Shown here piece after piece: positions 11,918 to 20,114 of a DNA stretch of 64,000 nt. Position numbers and translations under genes: made by a program. The stretch lies in assembly GCA_021773395.1 (NCBI GenBank), contig JAJFKB010000024.1, forward strand, positions 248,001 to 312,000, given 5' to 3'. Below the pieces are notes generated by a model. The model saw nothing but the letters and a program-made list of their open reading frames with translations. It searched no databases and had not been told where the DNA came from. The DNA comes from Gammaproteobacteria bacterium. GTDB lineage: Bacteria > Pseudomonadota > Gammaproteobacteria > Pseudomonadales > IMCC2047. The number at the start of each line of letters is the position of its first letter. Within the stretch, counting starts at the first letter, position 1.

Positions 11918-12668
11918 AACCTACAACCCGCCCCTTATCACCCGCCGTATCCCCTGAATTACAGCGTGCAAGTTCACTGGTATTCAGACAATATTTTTTG
12001 GCACTGTGCATTAGACCGTTTATGGCTTTACAACCACAGGCCTGCTCACCGGCCAACGCTTCGCTCATGCGACAAATATCCTCACTGGTACTGCGATCAA
12101 TCTCCTGTGCTTCACGATAGGTATGGAAATGGCTTAAATCTGAGCTAACCACCAACAACGTTTCCTCTCCACCCCATAATTTGTCAATGACCTCAGCAGT
12201 TTGCTGAGCGGTGGCATTCCCCACCAAAATGGGCACCAGCCTAAATTCTCCCAATACCTGCTGAAGAAATGGCAATTGCACTTCCAGGCTATGCTCTGGA
12301 GTATGAGCTGCATCCGAAATCTGAACCTGAGGCAACGATAGAATTTCACGGTTAAGCTCCGTCGCAATAGCCACGCTTCCCAACGGAGTGATAAAGTGCG
12401 TTGCGGACGAAAGCGCTAATCCTTCCAGGTAAACATGATGAGCTGGGCCTAACAACACTACTCTATCAATCTTTGAATGATTACGAAGCAAACGATAAGC
12501 TTGCACCGCCACTTCTCCTGAATAGATATAGCCCGCATGCGGGACGATGAGTGCCTTGGCGTTAAATGCAGCCCCTGCACACTCCCCAAACGCAGATTGA
12601 ATAAAGGATTCCAGTTGCCCAGGATCAGCCGGATAAAAGCTGCCGGCAACAGCTGGCGGTCGGATCAT
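11892..12668 (-). CDS. amrB: AmmeMemoRadiSam system protein B (Memo-like)
   Basis: A 258-residue Memo-family protein. The N-terminus MIRPPAVAGSFYPADP is the family signature, and this sets the start at 12668, with GAGG about 9 bases upstream, rather than at an upstream ATG. HAGY, GPAHH, EHSLEVQLPFL and SSDLSHF are the conserved His-containing blocks that resemble the metal site of extradiol dioxygenases. Human MEMO1 has been linked to copper and iron, but the bacterial protein has no assigned reaction. It is divergent from amrS, with 83 bp between their starts. Confidence 0.92.
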   Translation of the reverse strand: MIRPPAVAGSFYPADPGQLESFIQSAFGECAGAAFNAKALIVPHAGYIYSGEVAVQAYRLLRNHSKIDRVVLLGPAHHVYLEGLALSSATHFITPLGSVAIATELNREILSLPQVQISDAAHTPEHSLEVQLPFLQQVLGEFRLVPILVGNATAQQTAEVIDKLWGGEETLLVVSSDLSHFHTYREAQEIDRSTSEDICRMSEALAGEQACGCKAINGLMHSAKKYCLNTSELARCNSGDTAGDKGRVVGYGAYALYE

Positions 12669-12751
12669 CTTGAAAAACCTCATTTGACCCCAATTATTCT
12701 ATACTATCACAGGAATCCTCTGATTAATTCCCTATTGTTTCGAGGCAATCA

Positions 12752-13831
12752 ATGACTCCCCTGCGAACGGTCGATACTCAGTACTGGCATAGGCTTGAAG
12801 ACAACCGCATTCAATGCGATCTGTGCCCTCGATTTTGCAAATTACGCGAGTGGCAACGGGGGCTTTGCTTTATTCGCGGTTGCGAAAACGGACAAATCAA
12901 GCTATTCAGCTATGGCCGCTCCAGCGGCTTTTGCATTGACCCTATCGAGAAAAAACCACTCAATCATTTTTATCCTGGCACGCCGGTGCTTTCATTTGGT
13001 ACTGCAGGCTGCAATCTCGCCTGCAAGTTCTGTCAAAATTGGGATATGAGTAAATCACGCGAAATGGATACACTGGCCGACCAGGCAAGTCCTGAACAGC
13101 TGGCAATTACAGCACGAGATACGGGGTGCAGGAGTATCGCTTTCACCTACAATGACCCCGTCATATTTCTCGAGTACGCACTGGATGTCGCCGCGGCCAG
13201 CCACGCCGCGAATATTAAAACTGTAGCGGTATCCGCCGGTTATATATGCCCAGAACCTCGTGCTGTTTTTTTTAATCATATGGATGCGGCAAACATTGAT
13301 TTGAAGGCCTTTACTGACCGCTTCTACCATAAAATTTGTGGTGCCCATTTAGCCCCGGTACTAGATACTCTGCAATATCTGAAACATGAAACAAACGTCT
13401 GGTTTGAACTGACCACCCTGCTGATACCCGATGAAAACGACTCGTCAAAGGAACTCGAAACCATGACGGCCTGGGTAGCTGAAAATCTCGGATGCGACGT
13501 ACCCATGCATTTCACCGCTTTTCACCCTGACTGGAAAATGCGGGAAAAAACGGCCACCAGTCATGAAACCCTGACTCGGGCACGACAAATCGCTATCTCT
13601 AATGGTGTTCGCTACGCCTACACTGGCAATGTACATGATAGTGAAGGCAGCAGTACCTATTGCCATCAGTGCGGTATTCGCTTAATTGAAAGGGACTGGT
13701 ACCGACTCGGAGAATGGCAGCTCGATGGTAATGGCTGCTGTAAAGATTGCGGCACACCGCTTGCTGGCCGCTTTGATTCCCAGCCGGGAAAATGGGATGC
13801 GCAGCGTCAACTCATAAGAATGGCAAAATAA
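12752..13831 (+). CDS. amrS: AmmeMemoRadiSam system radical SAM enzyme
   Basis: A 359-residue radical SAM protein with the cluster motif C-x3-C-x2-C at residues 87-94 (CNLACKFC). An N-terminal Cys block (C22, C25, C29, C39, C44) and a C-terminal zinc-ribbon-like pair (CHQC and CKDC, about 305-335) flank the barrel. The layout resembles pyruvate formate-lyase activase relatives and matches the radical SAM member of the AmmeMemoRadiSam trio. GAGG precedes the ATG. It is divergently transcribed from amrB-amrA-msrA, so the shared 83-bp gap probably holds both promoters. The substrate is unknown for the whole family. Confidence 0.92.
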   Translation: MTPLRTVDTQYWHRLEDNRIQCDLCPRFCKLREWQRGLCFIRGCENGQIKLFSYGRSSGFCIDPIEKKPLNHFYPGTPVLSFGTAGCNLACKFCQNWDMSKSREMDTLADQASPEQLAITARDTGCRSIAFTYNDPVIFLEYALDVAAASHAANIKTVAVSAGYICPEPRAVFFNHMDAANIDLKAFTDRFYHKICGAHLAPVLDTLQYLKHETNVWFELTTLLIPDENDSSKELETMTAWVAENLGCDVPMHFTAFHPDWKMREKTATSHETLTRARQIAISNGVRYAYTGNVHDSEGSSTYCHQCGIRLIERDWYRLGEWQLDGNGCCKDCGTPLAGRFDSQPGKWDAQRQLIRMAK

Positions 13832-13841
13832 CCGAAGCTCG

Positions 13842-14747
13842 TTAACTGACTCGATGCTGTCTTATAAACTCGGCCATGCGTGTCAAAGCGACTCGGCCTT
13901 CTGGCAGAAATCGGGCAAATACCGGCCAGGCATGCGGCAAACGTTTACCCTGATGCAAATTAACCTCAACACCAGAACTCTGCATTCGCTCGACAATGCG
14001 CAACGTATCATCAATTAACACTTCGGAATCACTGGCCATAATCATTGATGGTGGAAAGCCTTTAAAGTCACCAAATAACGGCGACACATACGGATGATCT
14101 AAAGCATGGACACCGGCATACTGACTGGCTAGTTCCGACAAAAGGTGCTCTGGCACCATCACCTCTGTATGCCGATTGGAGATCATCGAATCACCACTGC
14201 AGGTTAAATCCGTCCAGGGTGAGAACACCACAACTACTGCCGGTAACGGCAGGCCCTCATCTTTTAACCTTAGCACCAGCGATAAGGCCAGTCCTCCTCC
14301 CGCTGAATCACCAGCAATACTTATAGTCTGTGGTGCATGCTCTTCGAGCAAATGCAGGTATACCTGATAAGCGTCATCCAAAGCTGCAGGAAAGGGGTGG
14401 CGAGGTAGCTTTCGATAAGCCACCGCCCAAACTCTACAGTCTGAAAACTTCGCTACACGCCAAAGATAATCCCGGTGACTGGTGTTGGGCGACCCTGCAA
14501 TAAAACCACCACCATGGAAATAAAGCAAAGGATGGCTAAATTCTGATTGCACAACGGATAATCGCTGAACAGGCACCTCCCCGACTTCCAGATTGTCAAC
14601 GAATATCGCGTTTGGTATTTGAGGTATCCAACGGTACAATTGCTCTTCTCTTTGGGCAATAGCTTCAGGCTCCAAGGACGCTATATCCTTCCAATAGCCC
14701 TTATTAAGATGTAATACCTGGTTTAACAATCGTGACTGAAAGCTCAT
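13842..14747 (-). CDS. Alpha/beta hydrolase (HSL-type esterase/lipase)
   Basis: A 301-residue esterase of the hormone-sensitive lipase family. The oxyanion-hole motif HGGGFIAGS (about residue 78) and the nucleophile elbow GDSAGGG (about residue 145) are both present; the catalytic Asp and His are expected near SDSEVLID and LPHAWPVF. Such enzymes hydrolyse short-chain acyl esters in the cytoplasm. It ends 10 bp from the convergent amrS stop and follows nudC on the same strand by 24 bp, so the two may be cotranscribed. The natural substrate is unknown. Confidence 0.88.
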   Translation of the reverse strand: MSFQSRLLNQVLHLNKGYWKDIASLEPEAIAQREEQLYRWIPQIPNAIFVDNLEVGEVPVQRLSVVQSEFSHPLLYFHGGGFIAGSPNTSHRDYLWRVAKFSDCRVWAVAYRKLPRHPFPAALDDAYQVYLHLLEEHAPQTISIAGDSAGGGLALSLVLRLKDEGLPLPAVVVVFSPWTDLTCSGDSMISNRHTEVMVPEHLLSELASQYAGVHALDHPYVSPLFGDFKGFPPSMIMASDSEVLIDDTLRIVERMQSSGVEVNLHQGKRLPHAWPVFARFLPEGRVALTRMAEFIRQHRVS

Positions 14748-14771
14748 TGTATTCTCACTTGGTTGACAACA

Positions 14772-15608
14772 TCAGGCTTCCAATTGCACCAGATAATCGC
14801 GAATTAACTTACCGGAAATGGTTGAATCCGGTGGAATATTTGGCAGATCTTTATAGTGCCACCATTGAGCTTCCTCGATTTCCTCTTCCTCCAGCACCAA
14901 ATCACCGGACTTATACTCCGCATAAAAACCCAGCATAAGCTGGTGAGGAAAGGGCCAGGGCTGGCTACCCCAATACTGCAACCGCTGCACATTAATACCC
15001 ACTTCTTCTTTAACTTCTCTGTGAACCGCTTGCTCAACTGTTTCTCCCGGCTCAATGAAACCAGCCAATGTACTGTACATTCCCTCCGGATGGCGTACCC
15101 CACGGGCAAGCAATAGCTCCTCCCCCCGGGTCACCAGAACAATAATACAGGGTGACAAACGGGGATAAAAAGTGCGTCTGCAATTCTCACATATCCTTGC
15201 CCGATCGGTTTGATGCGCTTGCAATAGATCACCACAACGACCACAGAACTGATGCGTCAGGTGCCACTCAATTATTTGCATGCCACGGCCCGCAAGGGCA
15301 AACAATGATTCATCTGGATAATGTATAAAGTGGCGCAGGTTAAGCCACTCATAACCTAACGGTGCATCAATGCCAGCTTGCAGTTCAATCGCATGACAGG
15401 CGGCATCATTCAAAACACCGGTACTCGCGAATCCTATATAGTGCACAGAATTAGCACTCAACGGCAGATCTTTCCACTCCTGCTCTAACAGAGGAGTCCA
15501 AAGGTTTTCACTGATTCTCCCCAGAACGGAGTAGCCGCTATAAACAAAATAATAATGTTGCGAAACGCTTGCGGGGGGCTTTAAACCCAGATCAAAATGC
15601 TCTAGCAT
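14772..15608 (-). CDS. nudC: NAD(+) diphosphatase / RNA deNADding enzyme NudC
   Basis: A 278-residue Nudix hydrolase that cleaves NADH and can remove NAD caps from RNA. Four zinc-ligand cysteines (CGRC and CENC) precede the Nudix box GFIEPGETVEQAVHREVKEE, and SQPWPFPHQLMLGF is the family SQPWPFPxS-like motif. I prefer the ATG at 15608 because AAAGAGA lies just upstream and the domain begins there. A longer start at 15659 would share two bases with the divergent yceF start codon (CATG) and leave no room for promoters. Function is sure; the exact start is not. Confidence 0.9.
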   Translation of the reverse strand: MLEHFDLGLKPPASVSQHYYFVYSGYSVLGRISENLWTPLLEQEWKDLPLSANSVHYIGFASTGVLNDAACHAIELQAGIDAPLGYEWLNLRHFIHYPDESLFALAGRGMQIIEWHLTHQFCGRCGDLLQAHQTDRARICENCRRTFYPRLSPCIIVLVTRGEELLLARGVRHPEGMYSTLAGFIEPGETVEQAVHREVKEEVGINVQRLQYWGSQPWPFPHQLMLGFYAEYKSGDLVLEEEEIEEAQWWHYKDLPNIPPDSTISGKLIRDYLVQLEA

Positions 15609-15657
15609 CTTTGTCTCTTTTAATGATCCAAACCGGTTAATCAATATCGTATCTTCC

Positions 15658-16233
15658 ATGCAAATCATTCTTGCTTCAAGCTCTATCTATAGAAAGGCTC
15701 TGCTCGAGCGGCTTCCAATAAAGTTTTTAACCGCAACACCTGCCATTAATGAAGCAGCTCTTCCCGCCGAGGAACCTAAAGCGCTCGCCGCAAGGCTGGC
15801 GTTTGAGAAGGCACATTGTGTTGCAAACCAGCACCCCGGGGCCTGGGTAATCGGCAGCGACCAGGTGGCCGTTTTAGAAGGGAAGATTTTAGGAAAACCA
15901 GGCACCAGTGAGAACGCAAAACAACAATTACAAATGGCGAGCGGAAAATCCGTCGAATTTTTAACAGGTCTATGCCTTTTAAACGGCCTCGACAACAGCT
16001 ATCAACTCGATGTCATCACCTTTAAAGTGTTTTTCAGAGAGCTTTCACAATCAAATATTTCTAAATATGTAGAGCTCGAGCAACCTTTCGATTGCGCAGG
16101 AAGCTTTAAGTGGGAAAAGCTAGGGATAGCGCTCTTTAGAAAAATGGAGGGCGAGGACGTCACTGCCCTGGAAGGACTACCCCTGATACGCCTGATTGAT
16201 ATGTTTAGTCAGGCTGGACTCTCAATACTCTAA
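15658..16233 (+). CDS. yceF: Maf-family 7-methyl-GTP pyrophosphatase YceF
   Basis: A 191-residue Maf-superfamily nucleotide pyrophosphatase. The N-terminal ASSSIYRKALLERL, the catalytic GSDQVAV and the C-terminal CAGSFKWEKLGIALF and GLPLIRLI follow the YceF subfamily, which hydrolyses m7GTP in E. coli, rather than the dTTP-specific Maf. It probably removes modified nucleotides from the pool. No clear Shine-Dalgarno is visible before the ATG. It is divergent from nudC. In Pseudomonas a Maf gene also lies near sppA and rluC, as here. Confidence 0.92.
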   Translation: MQIILASSSIYRKALLERLPIKFLTATPAINEAALPAEEPKALAARLAFEKAHCVANQHPGAWVIGSDQVAVLEGKILGKPGTSENAKQQLQMASGKSVEFLTGLCLLNGLDNSYQLDVITFKVFFRELSQSNISKYVELEQPFDCAGSFKWEKLGIALFRKMEGEDVTALEGLPLIRLIDMFSQAGLSIL

Positions 16234-16247
16234 ACGTTTAATCGGTA

Positions 16248-16571
16248 TTAATTATTACCCGCTTTTGCGCATCTCCCAGGAGCATTAACCATAAACATAC
16301 CCGCAGCCATAATATCTTCAATGGGCATTTCGTTCTTTAGTTTTTTAGTCTTAGCTTCATCCTGGTTGAGGCTCGCCACAACAAATTCGAAACTTACAGG
16401 TGACAGCTCATGTTTAGCCAGATTGGCGGTACAGGAGCAAATAGCCTCGCCCATGTTAGTTCTATCCAGACAAGATTACACCAACTCGTTGACATCAACT
16501 TCCTCACTACAACCTACCAACATGATTTGGGTTATCGCCAACAAGATAATTGCTTTATTGTTAGATCGCAT
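16248..16571 (-). pseudogene. Small Cys-containing lipoprotein gene with an in-frame stop
   Basis: Reading from the ATG at 16571 gives a lipoprotein signal (MRSNNKAIILLAITQIMLVGC, with lipobox LVGC and Cys21), then SEEVDVNELV and a TAA at 16476-16478. The same frame continues without another stop for 75 codons: SCLDRTNMGEAICSC, a conserved-looking Cys/Glu-rich body and the true stop at 16248. The continuity of frame and composition argues for one 106-residue gene broken by a single nonsense change (CAA or GAA to TAA), or for readthrough. The body resembles small secreted proteins with a CxC motif, but I do not recognise the family. Confidence 0.65.
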
Positions 16572-16746
16572 ATTCCGTGCCCCCTCGTGTTATTATTCAA
16601 ACAACAGCTCAAAACCCGCAGGCAGCATGCATTTCAATCCCATTCACATCGTATACAGTGCGGGTGATGAGGCCCAGTTAGCCACAAATTCAGGTACGGG
16701 AAAACAACGGAAACACTTTTTATTGATGCAGGTCACCTTTAGATAT

Positions 16747-16772
16747 GTATGCATTATGTATATTATGCATAC
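16747..16772. promoter_or_regulatory. Inverted repeat upstream of the flavodiiron gene
   Basis: GTATGCAT-N10-ATGCATAC is a perfect 8-bp inverted repeat, 29 bp before the ATG at 16802. A third ATGTAT word lies in the centre. ATGCAT-type half-sites occur in NsrR (nitric oxide sensor) operators, but NsrR sites have a shorter spacer, so the regulator is not identified. Its position suggests an operator overlapping the promoter. Confidence 0.45.
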
Positions 16773-16801
16773 CCTACAAATAGCAATTTTCAGTTGGCAA
16801 T

Positions 16802-18268
16802 ATGGCTCTAGCGATTAAAAACAACCTGGTATGGGTTGGCAAAAAGGATGGCGATCTCCAGCATTTTCATGGTCTGGACTACCCAACTAATGAGGGATTC
16901 AGCCATAACAGCTACCTAATTAAGGAACAAAAGAACGCCTTAATCGATACTGTTTGGAGTCCTTACGCGCAGCAATACGTCGATGATCTGGCTAGAGTTA
17001 TTGCGCTCGACCAACTCAATTATATTGTTGTCAATCATACCGAAGTTGATCGCAGCGGAGCGCTTCCCGCACTGATGGAGGCCATTCCCGACACACCCAT
17101 ATACTGCACCGCTATGGGTGCAGAGTCGCTCAAAGGGCATTACCATAAGGACTGGAACTTCCAGATTGTCAGAACCGGCGATACACTGGATTTAGGAAAT
17201 AATAAGCAATTGGTTTTTCTTGAAACACCTATGCTGCACTGGCCCGATAGCATGATGAGCTACCTGACAGGTGACGGTATCCTCTTCAGTAACGATATAT
17301 TCGGACAAAACTATTCCAGCAAACAAATTTTCAACGACCTGGTCGATCCAGAAGCACTTTACCATGAGTCAATGAAATACTATGCCAACACGCTGACTCC
17401 CTTTAACCGCGTTGTTACCGATAAGATTCAGGAACTCCTGGACTCTGAGCTTGAGGTGAAAATGATCTGCCCCGCCAACGGTGTCGTCTGGCGCGACCAC
17501 CCTTCGCAGATTATTAATCGCTACCTGAAGTGGGCCAATAATTATCGAGAAAACCAGATAACCATGGTTTTTGACACATTACGCAACAGCACCCGCGAAA
17601 TGGCGCAGGCAATTGCAGAAGGGATCGAGCAGGCTGATGCCAGCGTCGCCTTTCGGTATTTTGATTTAAGCGAGGCGAACAGCGAAGAGGTGCTAACACA
17701 GATCTTTCGGTCCAAAGGACTGCTGGTAGGTTCGCCCACTGTGAACGTCGGCATGATGCCAAGGGTGGCTGCTTTAATCGAATCCATCAGCGGCTTACGT
17801 TTTACCAATAAAAGAGCTGCAGCTTTTGGCTCTTATGGCTGGAGTGGCGAAGCCGTTGACAAAATCAGCGAGCGGCTCGCTGAGGCAGGATTCATTATCG
17901 ACAGTGGTTTACAAATCTCCTGGAAACCAACTCCTGAAGCATTGCAGGAATGTCAAAAATTTGGGCGCGACATCGCCAAGCTATGGTATTTAGATGAGCA
18001 AGAGCTGTCGGTGCCTAGCAGCCAGGAAGATCCCACCAAAGATATACAGACCGATGCTTCTACTCCATATAAATGTTGGGCCTGTGGTTGGGTCTACGAC
18101 CCTGCCAAAGGTATACCCGAACAAGGCATACCACCCGGCACGCCCTGGGAAGAAGTGCCGGATGATATGCAGTGTCCGGTTTGTTTTTTAAATAAATCCG
18201 GCTTTGACCCGATTGACGCTGCAGAGGCACAGAGTCGTATCCAGGATTCTTCTGACATGTGGGATTAA
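16802..18268 (+). CDS. Flavodiiron protein with C-terminal rubredoxin and altered diiron site
   Basis: A 488-residue protein built like E. coli flavorubredoxin NorV (479): a metallo-beta-lactamase-like domain (about 1-250), flavodoxin domain (about 253-400, TLRNSTREMA) and rubredoxin (about 422-475, CWAC and CPVC). NorV reduces NO; relatives reduce O2. Family numbering aligns exactly: H79, E81, D83, H146 and D165 are present. However, position 84 is Arg (VNHTEVDR) and position 226 is Asn (ICPANGVVW, where the family has PSHG). His226 is normally an iron ligand, so the diiron site is incomplete and classical NO/O2 reduction is uncertain. No reductase partner (norW) is adjacent. Confidence 0.9.
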   Translation: MALAIKNNLVWVGKKDGDLQHFHGLDYPTNEGFSHNSYLIKEQKNALIDTVWSPYAQQYVDDLARVIALDQLNYIVVNHTEVDRSGALPALMEAIPDTPIYCTAMGAESLKGHYHKDWNFQIVRTGDTLDLGNNKQLVFLETPMLHWPDSMMSYLTGDGILFSNDIFGQNYSSKQIFNDLVDPEALYHESMKYYANTLTPFNRVVTDKIQELLDSELEVKMICPANGVVWRDHPSQIINRYLKWANNYRENQITMVFDTLRNSTREMAQAIAEGIEQADASVAFRYFDLSEANSEEVLTQIFRSKGLLVGSPTVNVGMMPRVAALIESISGLRFTNKRAAAFGSYGWSGEAVDKISERLAEAGFIIDSGLQISWKPTPEALQECQKFGRDIAKLWYLDEQELSVPSSQEDPTKDIQTDASTPYKCWACGWVYDPAKGIPEQGIPPGTPWEEVPDDMQCPVCFLNKSGFDPIDAAEAQSRIQDSSDMWD

Positions 18269-18284
18269 GTGCTATTTGAGCACT
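18268..18284. terminator. Hairpin between convergent flavodiiron gene and sppA
   Basis: AGTGCT-ATTTG-AGCACT forms a 6-bp stem that begins at the last base of the flavodiiron stop codon and ends 4 bp before the sppA stop codon. It is followed by CTGTTT. The position between convergent genes fits a short shared terminator, but the stem is weak. Confidence 0.4.
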
Positions 18285-18288
18285 CTGT

Positions 18289-19293
18289 TTAGCGGTACTC
18301 CAGCTGACGCTCTGCGCCAAAATAATTTGCCATTGTGCGGCCAATCGACATACCCAGCCGATCTGTAAACTGCTCAAAAGGCGATAGTTTAGGTGTGTAA
18401 TCGATAATATTTTCCTCGCCAATAATATCCCTGGCTACATAACCAGTACTCCCCAAACCGTCAATCAAGCCCAATTCCAACGCCTGTTCACCACTCCAAA
18501 TCAGCCCACTAAACAGCTTGGAATCTTCCTGCAAGCGATCCCCTCTACCCTGCTTGACCTGAGCAATGAACTGGCGATGAGTCACATCCAATACCGATTG
18601 CCAAAATTCCGTGTCAGCCTCTTTCATCGGAGAAAAAGGATCCAGAAAGGCCTTGCTTTCGCCAGCGGTAAACACTCGCCGCTCGACTCCCATTCGCTTC
18701 ATCGCATCAGAAAAACCAAAGCTGGATGAAATAACACCAATAGAACCAACCAGGCTGGCCTTATCTGCGTAAATCTCATCGGCCGCAGCGGCTATATAGT
18801 AACCACCTGAAGCACCCAAATCGCTGATCACTGCATACAGGCGCTTCTTAGGATGAAGCTCGCGCAAACGCTTAATTTCATCGTATACGTAGCCGGCCTG
18901 AACCGGCGACCCGCCAGGGCTGTTAATTCGAAGAATCACCGCCTTACTGTGTTTATTCTCAAAAGCAGCTCTTAGTCCCTGTACAATCTGATCCGCCGCT
19001 GCCATTTCACCCTCAGCTATCACTCCGCGAACATCCACCAATCCGGTATGACTCGCTTTGACGCCCACAGAACCTTCCATTTTCAGCGTTGGCGTTAACA
19101 AAAAAAGCAGCGCAAAAAGGTAAACGAATGTCAGGAGTTTAAACGCAATACCCCAACGTCTCGCGCGGCGCTGCTCTTTGCCTGAAGCCAGCAACAGTTT
19201 TTCAATTAGCTTCCATTCTTTCTGCTGATCCTGCCTCCCTTGCGTTGGCTGCGTACTATTGTCATCTGGTGCATTCCAGGAATTTTCGCTCAT
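18289..19293 (-). CDS. sppA: S49 family signal peptide peptidase (SppA-type)
   Basis: A 334-residue membrane-anchored serine protease that degrades cleaved signal peptides. After a charged N-terminus comes one transmembrane helix (about 50-68), then the S49 domain. The general-base lysine is expected in ADKASLVGSIGVI, and the nucleophile Ser in DLGASGGYYIAAAAD. LRINSPGGSPVQAG is the typical substrate-groove block. The length matches the short, single-domain SppA form. It lies downstream of the HAD gene and rluC in the order seen in Pseudomonas; the 127-bp gap to the HAD gene contains an unassigned short open frame. Confidence 0.93.
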   Translation of the reverse strand: MSENSWNAPDDNSTQPTQGRQDQQKEWKLIEKLLLASGKEQRRARRWGIAFKLLTFVYLFALLFLLTPTLKMEGSVGVKASHTGLVDVRGVIAEGEMAAADQIVQGLRAAFENKHSKAVILRINSPGGSPVQAGYVYDEIKRLRELHPKKRLYAVISDLGASGGYYIAAAADEIYADKASLVGSIGVISSSFGFSDAMKRMGVERRVFTAGESKAFLDPFSPMKEADTEFWQSVLDVTHRQFIAQVKQGRGDRLQEDSKLFSGLIWSGEQALELGLIDGLGSTGYVARDIIGEENIIDYTPKLSPFEQFTDRLGMSIGRTMANYFGAERQLEYR

Positions 19294-19420
19294 TCAACTC
19301 TCCATAGATTCAAACTAACCCTTGTGGCCGGGCAATTCACATTCTACCAACGTTCTGGCCCAGAGTGTGCCATTTTCAAACCAAACCGGCACCTCCTGAC
19401 CTAAGTAAACAGCTTCTACT

Positions 19421-20074
19421 TCACCTTTGCTGCCGCAATAACCAATCTCGCAAATCTGTAATCTGATCAGCTATCAACACCGGCTGATACTTTTCCAACC
19501 GATCAGTTTTGTGCACTCCGTAGCTCACTGCCACTCGGTCGACACCCGCTCTTTCGGCCATTTCCATATCAAACTCAGTATCGCCGATCATTAACGCTTC
19601 TTCTTTGGCAGTTCCAGTCTCCTCCAACAACTCAAATATCATTTGTGGATCTGGTTTTGATCGTGTTTCATCGGCGCACCGGCTGACTGAAAACAGATGA
19701 CCAAAGGATGTTTCCTTGATTACTCGATTTAATCCTTTCCTGCTCTTGCCTGTGGCAACAGCTAAAGTAAAGTCTCGCTCATGCAGAAATGATAAGGTCT
19801 CTGGCACCCCTTGAAAGAACTGGGAGGGCGGAATATTACTACTCACAAAGTGCTGCGCATAATATTCCCGAATCAGCTCCATTTCCGGCTGACCGAGACT
19901 TGGATACAGTTCCGCAAAAGCTTCTGGTAACCCCAACCCAATAATATTGCGTATTTCATCATCACTGCGAACTGGTAAACCGACCTCTCGCATCGCGATT
20001 TGCATACAGGTCACAATCCGCTCCGCCGAGTCAATCAGCGTACCGTCCCAATCAAATATAATTAATGAATACAA
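19421..20074 (-). CDS. HAD family hydrolase (phosphoglycolate-phosphatase-like)
   Basis: A 217-residue HAD phosphatase starting at TTG (20074) with AAGGTG six bases upstream. A longer frame reaches 20149 but would run 35 bp into rluC, and the family N-terminus (YSLIIFDWDGTLIDS) fits the TTG. Motif I (DWDGT), motif II/III region (TGKSRKGL) and motif IV (GDTEFDME) are intact. Members remove phosphate from small metabolites; the substrate is not predictable. It is located between rluC and sppA as in Pseudomonas, 40 bp after rluC. Confidence 0.88.
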   Translation of the reverse strand: MYSLIIFDWDGTLIDSAERIVTCMQIAMREVGLPVRSDDEIRNIIGLGLPEAFAELYPSLGQPEMELIREYYAQHFVSSNIPPSQFFQGVPETLSFLHERDFTLAVATGKSRKGLNRVIKETSFGHLFSVSRCADETRSKPDPQMIFELLEETGTAKEEALMIGDTEFDMEMAERAGVDRVAVSYGVHKTDRLEKYQPVLIADQITDLRDWLLRQQR

Positions 20075-20114
20075 ACACTTACACCTTGCTAATCTGCTAA
20101 TCCCATGCCCACAG

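Noticed and set aside
15657-15660. nudC and yceF start codons overlapping on opposite strands (CATG)
   Set aside because: It depends on the longer nudC start; the ATG at 15608 has a better ribosome site and fits the domain boundary.
16321-16818. Plus-strand 165-codon frame across the yceF-flavodiiron gap
   Set aside because: It runs antisense to the broken lipoprotein gene and into the flavodiiron start, and its translation looks random.
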